This document shows, piece by piece, positions 26,436-38,400 of a stretch of 64,000 nucleotides of DNA (position 1 is its first letter; each line of letters starts with the position of its first letter). The notes beneath the pieces are model-generated. The model saw nothing but the letters and a program-made list of their open reading frames with translations. It was not told the DNA's origin and searched no databases. Both the position numbers and the translations under genes were made by a program. The DNA comes from Protonemura montana. Lineage: Eukaryota; Arthropoda; Insecta; Plecoptera; Nemouridae. The stretch is taken from positions 19,492,651-19,556,650 of the forward strand of contig OX387603.1 in NCBI GenBank assembly GCA_947568835.1, given 5' to 3'.

Positions 26436-29400
26436 ATGCAGCGATTCGTTTTTTCGGTAAGGTCACTGTTTCTTTTTTCCTGTGTTTTCTTCGTGGTGGT
26501 TTCGGCGGATGAATGTGAGACCGAACTTGGAGCACCCTGCGCTAACGGGGCAAAATGCAGCGCCAAAACTGGCACCTACGTGTCCGCGTTTTGCGAGTGC
26601 GAAGGAGAGTTTCACGGACTGACTTGCGAGACGCCCGGTGAGGAGAGGATGTTGTCGATCAAGTTATTTACAAAAGATAACGTAATGAGCAGCAAGAAGT
26701 ACAAGAGAATGACTAGAATTTATTTTTACTCGGGGTTAACTACTGATCAAAGTTTCCACGTGAATGGAACAAACTAGCTATACGCAACAATGAAAAATAA
26801 GATAGGTACTTTGCTTTCACTTGAGTAATTATGCAGATTTTCTTATTAGCATTTAACAGTTATACATTCTTTAGTATGCAATTAGGAACTCGTCAACTAA
26901 ATGGCAATTCAAATTTAAATAACCATGTCTTACCTGTAGTACAGCAAAGGACAAAGTCATTCCTAAGTATATTTCTTTTATTTATATATACTTATAATGG
27001 TAAATAACTGTGCAGATAAAACTGACTCTTGAACTTATTTTTTTCAGGAAAACTCGATCGTGTGGCTCCCCAAATCGAAAGCATATTGTATGACGCGAAG
27101 AATTCGGCTAAAATAGGAACGAAATCCTTCGTAGGAGTTTTCATCGACAAGCTTGGCGAAAAGTTTTCAGGAAAACTAAAATTACCAGATCACGAGCTGT
27201 CTTTTGACGAGAAAGCGTTTGTAAATGAAAAATTCGTGTCGTACGTTCGGAAATATGATTCTCAGTTAAACTACTACAACTCTTGGATTCAAGACGAGGC
27301 GGGAAAACGAGGTCAGAAAGGCAGCGAGCTTTTCTTTCTGTATCCGGTGTCGACGCAGAAAGTGTTGGCTGACTTTGAGTGCTCGGTCGAGCTGGGCAAT
27401 GTCGTAGAGAACAAGATGGAAGTACAGTACAGGGTGAAGTTTAAGATCAGCGTCGTCACTAATCCAGGGGGATGTGTGCCTCAGATTGAACTGCAAGACT
27501 GGTGGGTGCTGTTTTTTATTCTCTCATTAAAAAGTGCATTTTTAAAACACAATAACTTTAACACCAAAGTTTAATTAAGAAAAACAATGTCTCACTAGTG
27601 CATCTTTATTTGCAAAAGAATCCATCGGTGCATAGTGAAGCAATTTTACTTGAAATACTTGTTAATTTTGTGGATAAGCTAAGCATTATTCATATTGTTA
27701 TAATATTGTATTCATGTTGTTCCGATTGTACCGAATGGTTTGGCGTGTTGGAAACAATTCACTTCTCGTGAGATCACCAAAGTTAGCAACATTAAGCTAA
27801 ATCAGATATTGTAATATTATGAACATTATAACCGTCTCAAAAATTGATGTCCAAACGGGGACCCCGTTTGGGTATGCATTTGATTTGCATGGCATGCAAA
27901 TCGTCTTAAAAAGCCAGTGTCCAAGTAGCTCAATGGGTTAGAGCAACACCCGCGATAGGTGGAGATTGGGGTTCGGGTTACGGTTTGGGCATCAATTTTT
28001 GAGGCGGTTATAAAGTTCATAATAATAAAATACCCCGCGCATTGCAAGCGTTTACAATTTAATAAAATTTCATCTAAATCAGGTATTGGATGGATGAACA
28101 TCATACACATGTCTAGTTCCATTTGGGAAAGAGGTTGAAGGAATGAAAAATGGTACAATAACTTCATTGACCTTGATTATCAAATTCGTGACAGCATGGA
28201 TTTGTTGATTAATCTTGTTGTTCGCGTTGTAGTGCCATTTGGAAGGGACGTTAAGCCGGTGGTCTCTATGGTGCTCTTGGATGTGATTAGGGATCGTCTT
28301 AGAACTGAGTTTCCCCCCCTTTCTTTTAGGCTAGGTTAGGTTAATCGTCATGTACTCATTCACTGACACCTTTCGGCCAGTGCCACAGGGTTAGTTGTCT
28401 AAGCAGTGCGTCGTTAAATACAACAAAATCAACCTAATCTAGCTCTCGATGTGATACAAGTACTCATGGCTCGGTCAAGGGCTAGGGCAACCAATATTCG
28501 TACAAGTTTACCTTGGTGGGAACATTCATGCACTCGTAATTCTCTTATCAGCGCACAGGACTCGAGTCAACTCGTCAACTGGAACAAAGGCAGCGAAAAC
28601 GTGGCCCGTTCGATTGCCGAGAGGGGGTGCCCCTCCTCTAAAACCACGTTCGAGCGCAAGTGGGCCGTTTTGAAAATGTGCAGCTTGATTGACGGGGACT
28701 CTAAGTCCATGCCGTTCCCTATGGATGTTGGTATTCCAGATTATTATTTTAGTAAGTTTGATTTTTTGTGAGGAGGACGGTTTGGGTTATTTTTATCAGT
28801 AAGAGAAGTTGCCAAGAAACTGGGAGGTCATTTCAACTTCCACACAAGATTGACAAAACTGGAGTTACAAAAAAAAAATTACTAAACTAGATATGGGGTG
28901 AAAAGTGAAAAACCACTGATCTTGGTTTCTGTAAAGTTTATTTCCTGAAAGCTTATAGCTTTTAACTCATATCCCTTTTAATTACTTTATTATAGTTTAG
29001 CTCAAACGCTTCGATAAATCGAGATCTGATATTAGATTCTGACATTGGGTTCACCCAAAAGTCAATATTTACCTCTGAAATACGCTAGCTGTCAGATTAT
29101 TGATTGATTGGGCTGAGTTGTCGAATGTGTTGCATTTCATTGCATTGCATTTATGATTCTGGTCTTTACCTCACGGGAAGAGTTGAGGGTAGGTATGTGA
29201 GTTGGCTTGGATGGTCAAGTCGAGGCGGGCTGAAATGTTGACACCTAACAAAATAATCACGAATCGAACAAAGACCCTGCAATTGCCACTTTAAGACTTT
29301 GAACTCAATGCACCTACGATTTTGGGACATACCACACGTGTATTGAATTATTTTAGAACTAGCACACACTTAATGACTCATATTTATGAATATATACAAG

Positions 29401-32400
29401 TTTTTAAAATTCAAAACGAAATCCCCACAGTATTTACTTTTCAGCGTAGCTTTAAAATATGAATTGTTAGCTGTAAATACATTTTTGTTTGCCATAAGGC
29501 AAGTGCATCCAGTCTGTCTACACCGCCGAAAAAACGAAAGAGCTGAAAGTGCCAGCATACACTCTAAAATACGGCTTGTTCGCAATCACTTTGTTAATCA
29601 CCGAGAAGACTCCCAGCAACCAAGGCAAGATGACGGGAAGTAACAAAGCCGTGTGCTGGGTGAACGTCAAGCCTGTGCCACTGAACGCCAAGATCGCCGG
29701 GGACGACTTCAAGACGGTCAGCGAGAAAACCAAGGTCGTGCTGGACGGGTCGCCGTCGTATGACCCGAACGAGTCGTCCGACAACCAGAAGATGCGTTAT
29801 AAGTGGTCGTGTTTTGTGCCTGCAGATCCGGAAGATGTGGATTGCAAGAAAGATGCCATTCTTGGGGAAGGTAATACAACCAAGAATTTTGAAAATGTTG
29901 TTGAATTTTTATCAATCCTCATCAAATTTTGAAGGAACAACAAGTGTCCACCCAAAAGCTTAGACCCCACGGGCTGGATCCACAAAGGAGAACTTAAGTT
30001 CAATCACGGATTTCAAAGTTGATCAACAAATAACAGATGGTGTTACCATGGTAATTTTATGGGTTAGGCTTAAAATCGGCTTTGTGAAAAGTTTGAAAAA
30101 TTACAACCCAGTCTTGAGCCCTTGTTGAAATTGAAACAACCAATTAAAAAATTCCAATTTATGTCGATTTGTTATGAAATCGAGACACTTCTTTTTTAGA
30201 TGTGGAATTTACACCAAGCTTCAAGCTTAAGATCGGCAATCCATATAGTTTTCAGTTGATGGTACAGAGTGGTTTATCTGGCGGCAACATCCCAGATCCG
30301 GGTGTGATAGTTCAACAGATATTGGTGGTTGCCGGTAGCCCACCAAAAATTGACATAGAGTAAGTGAAACAAATTAATTTATTACCTTTTACGCCATAAG
30401 CAATTTATGAAAAACTGGGTGGACATTGGTATACCTACTCGTGGTCGAATTGAAGAAATTGTAATCTGGCCGATTACAATCGCAAATACGCGACAAAGAT
30501 ATTTTGTCAGCCCATAAAAGAATGAAGGACACAAGGAATTGAAAGCAGAATGATTGAATTTTACTTAAATTGCTGTTTTGTCTTTAAATTAAGATTAGGT
30601 TTGCATGGGCACCATGTCTGAATCGTAACCAAACCACAACTAAACGAATCTACGTTTTTACACTACATTTTTTATGATAAACCACAAAAAAAATTAACCA
30701 ACCAATAACACACAGTCTCTTGACAACATTTTCCCGTCTGAGCTAATAGGCAAGAAAGTTGTGTATCGGCCATTTTTTTGGCTGTTCTAATCTTGAAAAT
30801 ACTGTAATATTACTGCCAACTTAATTTGTACTGCCCTGATATTTTCAAGCTATATTTGTAGTGCAATAGTTTAATAAGTATGTTTCTGCAAAAGTAAACT
30901 TTATAATCAACGAAATCAGCAGAGATCAATATGAAAGTTAACGAAACTGCTTTGGGTTTAAGGTGTATCTTGAATTGTGAATATGTCTCGCGAGTCAGCC
31001 ATACGGAGGTTGTCTTTATACAAGCAGTCTGTGTGGAGTCCTGCGCAGAAACTACGAATCCCGACATGTTCGAGTGGTCTTCTGATGCCAGTCCTGACCT
31101 CAACTGGGACGCTGACACGTACTTCGGGAAGCGCTCTGACAAGCTAGCGATCAAAGAGGGGGTGCTCAAGGAGGGGGTCGTGTACGCGTTTACAGTCACG
31201 CTTAAAGGTAAGACGATCTTGGACCGGTTTGCAGAGGTTGATATTTATTGCACTTCTGTTTATTTTTCTAGAGCAGTTAGTATTCAGAACGGACTGAAAC
31301 ACTCTCTGATAAACAGTAAAATCGTTGAGTGTGCAGGTTACAGGTAGAGGCACAACGTTAATGTTACAGTCTCTGCGTGAAAGATGGCCGCCAAATGACT
31401 ACCTTACCGACAAAAATGCAGAGTATCGGAACACCCCGTTAAGTGGAGCCACTATCGTATGAAATTTAATTTCGATATTTCTTGTAAGTTAGTCGCTTTT
31501 GAATATCGTAACGTGTATATCAATCGTTGAGGTAAACATTGATGGAGATATTTTGAGCATGAAAAGTTTCAAAAGCGAGTAAGCCGGAACTCTTCCGGAA
31601 CTCTTCATTTTTGTCGGTAAAGTAGTAATTTGGCGGCCATATTTCACGCAGAAAGTTAAGCATTAACGTTCTGCCTCTACCTATAACCTGCACACTCAAC
31701 GGTAAAATACATTAACAACATTTATTAGACGTTCAAGGCCATAATAGAGATGTGAAAATGACCAATCCAAATTTACAAATGCAATTTAAAATATGTTAAA
31801 ATATTCTATCCCACCCCCCAAATCAATGGAAGCTCAGTATTTTAAATTGTCAAACAAATCTACATGCAGATATGTGTGTCCCAAGAATCTTTTTGCATTC
31901 CAAGGAACATTTCTTGATTAGATTTAGCTAGCTTTCAAAATAATCGTAAATATTTTTCCCACTCACATCTTGCCATCATATCTCATTGCTATATTACAGG
32001 ATCTTAAGCTCCTATATACAAAGTCACTCTCCTGCACCTCAGGTCCTCTAGGAACCAGCACAGACAAGTATACAATCAAGGTGAACAAAAGACCGATCCT
32101 AGCGACCAACCCGCCATGCACTTGGAGCCCAGCGTCAGGCACAGTGGCCACCGACTTCGCGATCACGTGTCCTGGCTTTAAGGACGAAGAAGAGGACTGG
32201 CCGATGCGGTTTTACATCTACCAGTCAGACACGCTAGACCACGGCGGCGAGGAGAACTATGGAGTCGTGATGGCCTACCTGCTAGTGGAGTTTCCTTGGA
32301 GTTTTGAGAGCCAACAGTTGCGGTTGATGGAGGGCGATGCCGACAAGGATTTCAAATCGACGATAACCGTCAAGGTCAAGGACCACTTCGGGATGGCTGC

Positions 32401-35400
32401 CGTTTTCAGCTTCGAATTGCAGGCGAGTTAAAAAAAACAGTGTTCAAAAACCTCGTTAGTACGTTTTTGAGTGCAAATCTTCGATAGTACGTTTTTTGGA
32501 CGTTTCTGCTTGACTGTGCTAAATAACCACAAACTAACGGCTGAATAGCAGCTCTATTTACGAGAGAGTTAAAATAATTTCAATCATGTACAGCATCGTC
32601 ACTAAGCCCCGAGTTGAATAGCTACTGATCGGCTCATGGTATCGGAAATAGCGCTCGAAATTATTCGTAGAGATCAAAATATTCTATCAGCTGATTTGTC
32701 ATTTCATCATTTTGGCAATAATACAAAATTTTAACATTTCTAACACAATTTTCAATATATTATTATTGCTATATTGCTCGACCAGTGCATTTATTTAATG
32801 CACTGTCCTCACATTTCTTGAGCGTGCTGCCACTTTGCACCTGTAGATCAACGAGCGCACGCCATGGTCCACTGAGATGGTGACCAAGATGTACGACGGC
32901 CAAGATCCGTCTTCCCCACACATCCTGTCGGTGAGGGCGATGCTGGAAGGTGGAGACTCGTCACGTGCCATTCGCCTAATTTCTTCCCTCAGCCTAGGGT
33001 TATCACGAATCTCTGGCAAGGACGACGATGAGAAACTTCAAAACTTCAGGATCGAGATGAAAGAGAAATTCGTCACAGATTTAGGTAAGTGCATCTAGCA
33101 AGTACAAGACGTGTACAGAGTGAGACATAGAATATCAAATTACTAACCTACTTAATTATGATGATACAGAGGAAAATCGTTAAGGGCGAGCAAATGAACA
33201 TAATTGTCGTTACCACGAACTTATCTACCTTTGCGATTGTCACCATTTAATCATTCACTTTCTGGATTCCAATATAGTTGCTTCGCTTGAAATGATTATC
33301 CATCCAGTTCCTAGATCCCTGAAATGTAGCTTTGCCTCAAAATAGTCATCCATTCCATCTCTCTTTCCTTTACCCTCCCAACATTACCTTGAGCACCGAC
33401 CCACCCCCTCGCTAGGCACGATCCCCGTGACAACAGCGAGCGCTCTAGACCAAGTATCGAGTGCCATGCAGCAAGTACTGCAAGTCGACAAGAAAGCGGT
33501 GCACCACGGGAGCGCCTTGAAGGCCGCGAAGATCCTTCAACATCTCAGCGAGTACCTGCTGACAAGGGCGTTCAAAGACGTGCTACCTGGATATGTGCCC
33601 ACCAAGGAGGTCAAAAAAATCACACAGTGAGCTAATCAAACTAAAATTAGTTAAAAATAGATAATGAGAGGATCAGTGCATGCGATCAGGTGGTGGTTAG
33701 CTTTTGTAGGCGATCATTATGTTATTTGTTTGCTTTTATTTATGAATATCAACCACTTTCGTTAACTTATCTTTTCTCTGTCATGTACTTGGCGGTCTCG
33801 GTAGATTACTTTCTGTTCGTTTACACAACAAATTATCATCGTTTGGCTTTGACCTCCTTCCTCATTATCTTGCTTGATTGGCCTGATCAACTTGATCTTC
33901 ATGATTATTTTTGCGACTCTTATCACCCTACAAAGACAAAGCGCCTACCTCTAAATAACGCGTATTATTAATCTACTTTCGTATAAGCCCATCCCTCGGT
34001 CATTTCCCATCTTTGACAAACCAAAAATAAATGTTAAAACAACAATAAAATATACCATAAACATAAGGCAAACCTACAAAAATATAAAAACTGGCGGTAA
34101 ACCGTTCCTATTCTAGAACTATCCTGAGTTCCCTATCTTCTATCATGCTCGGGGTGAGCGAAGAACCTAAGCCTGTGACGCCTCCTCCTGTCAGCGATCA
34201 AGACGTTGAGTACCCATTCTACGAGGACTACGAGCACGACGCCGTGGAGACCGTAGTGGACTCCAATATGGCTGCCACCCACCTGATCGAGTCGATCGAC
34301 CTGCTTGGAAAGTCGATCGCGTACCGTCTGGCAGAAGCGCTGGGGGAGACTGTCATTCTTACGGAACATATACAACTCTGCGTTGTTGTGGACCGACCGA
34401 CCAAACTCAGTGGTGAGCTCGACAGGGTGCTCTAAACCTAACGGTGTGGTCAAAGTCGATAATTTTAAAGAGTTTTTGGGATTTCTAAAATTCAAAGTGT
34501 TTATTTTAGTTTCAGTAGAATTTACAACATTTCATACTCATTCCTTTTTATCCTTACATCTGTGCTTGCACCATACAACAGCAAGCAAGGACTCATTTTG
34601 TATGTTTCATCAGGAGAGACAAAATAGTTTGCGCTACATGGCAAATAGTTTATTTCCGAAATTAATTTCTTTGCTCTTGCACAGAGAATATGCAATTTTG
34701 ATTGATTTTTATTCGGTTCCCGTTCATCAACCTACAATAATTTGTGAAAACCCCTAACTTTCCAGGGCGTTTTGTTGGTGACAAAGGTGCAGGCGTCAAA
34801 ATCAGTCGTGAACTGGGTAAGGCTATCGAGGCGACATCCCCTATTATCAATCTGCAAGTAGCTACCACGAAAAAGAACCCGCTTTGGTTTAAGAAGCACC
34901 TAAAACCAACGAATGCCGACTACGTGTTCGTCTCGGTGTACGACAGACAACCGAAAAAACTCGAGCTAGTGCAAAGAAATAGGCGGAGAACACCAAGATC
35001 AATCGGCTATAATCCTGGCAAGCCATTTGACATTTTTATGCCTCTACGGGCATCTGGGAAAGTATATACCGAAGGCGAATCCACATTGAATCTAACGAAA
35101 GACTATCTAGATCTTGAATACGAGATCATCGTGTTTAAAGTTGTGGTTGAAGAAGGTTCGTTGCTAAGGGTCGACTTCAAAGCTGATGAGAGCTATCCAC
35201 ATTTGAGTGCTGTAGTCACAAGAGAAGAACGACCGGGCATTGCAGATTTCGACAAAGCTTACTCGATTCCCAGCAAGAATGGTGTTGGCGTAGACAAATT
35301 TGCAGTTTTGTTTCCAGCTAAAGTTGAAGATAGCAAGTCTGAATGGTTTTACTTGGGAATCTTACCAAATTTGGATGAGGTCAAGAAAAATATCGCTGAA

Positions 35401-38400
35401 GGAAAGAAGTCAATTGTATTTAAATATGCTTTCATGTTGTCCTCGATCAAATGTTGCTACTGGGGTTTTCGCAAAAACAAATGGATGTCAGATGGCTGCA
35501 TAATGATGCCAGACACAAATAAATCGTTACTGCACTGTCAATGCACACACTTCTCCCTGTTTTCAGGAGCCTTCCTAACAACGCCAAGCAAAGTCGATCC
35601 GTATCATGCTCTAAATCTTTTACTGACCACCATGTTTGACAACTTGCTTATACTTGTCGTGACCGTCGTCATTTTGATCTTGTTAATCTTGCTTCTAGTT
35701 TGGGCAGGATTTAAAAGGCGCCACGACGCTAGAACGCGATGCATAACTGTCCTTGAAGACAATCGTTACTACGATCGTTGTGGGTACGTGATAGCCGTTC
35801 ACACTGGAAGGCAGTGGCAAGCGGGAACGAGTGCGAACATTGGCATACAAGTTCTTGGAAGCAGAAGCAACAGCAACGCACAAATCTTAAAGGACTCGGC
35901 GAGACGGACGTTAACAAGGTGTTCTGACAGCTGGTTTCTGATGTTTACTCGTGAACATTTGGGAGAAATCAAAGCGATTCGTCTTTGGTCAGATTGTTCT
36001 GGACATTATCCAGCTTGGTTTTGTGACAAAGTTTCGGTCACCTGCTTAGAGACAGGGTGTTCGCAAGTTTTCCTCGTCAACAACTGGCTGTCTCTTACTC
36101 ACGGAGATGGATCAGTAAACCGCTTGATTCCTTCCTCGACGAAGCAGGAGATATTCGCGAAAAAACATCTGTTTATGGATTATTTTCATCTGGGCTTTCG
36201 AGACAATCATCTTTGGTTTGGGATTTGGTTCCTGCATCCTAGAAACCGATTCACACGGATGCAAAGAGTGGCAGTGCTTGGCTGTTTCATTATGACTGTC
36301 ATGTGTGTGAACCTGGTGCTTTACGACATCCCAAATAGTGCCAACCCTGCCTCTCAAATCGACGACTTAACCTACACAATCACGATGAAAGAAGTGGAAA
36401 TAGCTTTTGTAGGGTCACTAGTTGCGATTTTTGTTGTGGTTTTTGTCTCACTGTTCTTCGTTAAAACAATGCCTGTGGACAAAAAAGAACGCAAGAAATC
36501 GAATCAGTTGAATCAAATGTGCCACGATGATCCTTTTGCTGAAGTACAGGTCGATGAGGAGGTCGTCAAAAGCAAATGTTGCCTATTCAACGACGATGAT
36601 TTTGAGCCGCTTCATGGATCGATATTTAAGCGCGCCATGTTTTCTCTGTTGATGGCTGAGCCTCTCGTCCCTGCGTCAACGTGCAAGTCGGTGACAGGCG
36701 CCAAATCGCCACGCTGCACCTGCCAAGTGTGTGAATGTCCCTCGAAGAAGACGATCTCAGCCACTGGCGACTGCGCGTTTCATCTTCGATCTTATCGTCA
36801 AATACACTCGTCACCAGGAAGCGGTTGTTGGTTTCCTCATTGGTTCGTTTATGTTGCCTGGACAATGTGCTTTTGTACAATAGCGATTTCAGCCACTTTC
36901 ATCATTCACTTTGGGTCACTATTTGGCGATGTAAAGACGTGGCTGTGGCTAACTTCTGTGGTTTTCGCGGTTATTTTTAGTTTATTAATTGTAGAACCGC
37001 TGAAAATTATCTTTATCGCTTCCCTTCATGGTTTTGTTTTTAGAAAGTGTCCTAAAACAATGCGTCCTGACTGCGATATAGACGTAAAGCACGGAGGCAA
37101 GAAGGGGGGCGATTTCTACTTCCATAACTACGACGACCGGCTTAAGCACCGGAAAATCAGGAAAATGTACAGACCTTTACCACCGAAAGAAAGAGAAGAG
37201 ATAAAAAGTATGATTGAATTACGCATTAAACTAGCCGACATGTGTGTCGATCTGCTTTTGTTTGTGATTTTCATCATTTGTCTTTACGTTGTGGTTTGGT
37301 ACAGCAGAGACACACTTGCCTTTGAGAGTACAAAAAACATACACAACATGGTGGTTGCCGGTACGTACGGCACCAAGTTGGAGTTCGACGAAGTCAAAAC
37401 AATGGTAGATTTTCAAAATTTCTTGCAAGAGACTGTGATTCACGGATTGCAAGCCACTGACAATTACAATGAAAAACCGACCAACGACATCGGCGTGACA
37501 TCAGATTTCAGCACTCATTTGCTGGGTATCCCTCGACTGAGACAGCTGAGGGTGCGAAACAACTCCTGCTCGGTGCACCAACTGTTTAATGCCACGATAA
37601 AAGAGTGCCGCCCCGAATATAGATGGTACAACGGCGACACAGCCAGCTACGCGGTGGGATGGACGCAGAAATGGAAAGCCCACGAAGACTTGGGCGCGAA
37701 ACTCAAAGATCCGTGGCTTTTTAAAGACACTCAGGAAGCAGGCAGCTTGCCGATGCGAGGACAATTCGCAACGTATCCTGGCTCGGGATACGTTGCAAAT
37801 CTCGGACGGACCCGGCGAAATTCGTTGATAGTCATCCAGTTTTTGCTTGATTACGAATGGTTTGATTTGGACACCAGAGTCGTGTTTGTCGAGTTCTCGA
37901 CGTACAGTTCGAGTCGGAATCTCTTCAACGTGGTTACCCTGGTGGTCGAGAGAGGTGCAACCGGCGACTGGGAAACCACCGAAAACATAAAAACCGTCAA
38001 ACTTCTCGTGACCACCTCCGAAGCCACTGTCGGCGGCAAAATCGCGTTCGCCGTGTGCGCAGTCGTGCTAATGCTGCACTTGACTCGTAATCTGTCAAAA
38101 TTCTTCAGTGTCGGCTGGAAAAAGTTTTTCACATACATGTGGAACGTGGTCGATTTATTTCTCGTCTGCTTGTGCATCGCATGTATCGTGCTCTACATTC
38201 AAAGAAGCTCGTATGTCTCTGCTCTTTTGAAAAAACTAGAAGAAACGCAGCATAACGAGTACGTCAGCTTTCAAGCCGCAGCGTTTTGGGATATAATTCT
38301 TGGCTACGCGATTGCCTTGCTGGTCTGCATTGCGACGGTAAGAATCTGGAAGTTGCTGCGTTTCGGTGACAAATTCCGGATGCTCGAGATGACAATATAT

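Noticed and set aside
26638-26777. Polycystin exon 1 ending at the stop at 26,775
   Set aside because: A strong donor (CCCG|GTGAGG) at 26,638 joins in phase to the next exon. The extension is intron read-through.
34133-38177. Several 60-120-codon minus-strand open frames opposite the polycystin exons
   Set aside because: They are antisense shadows of the long coding exons, with no start context, splice logic or domains of their own.
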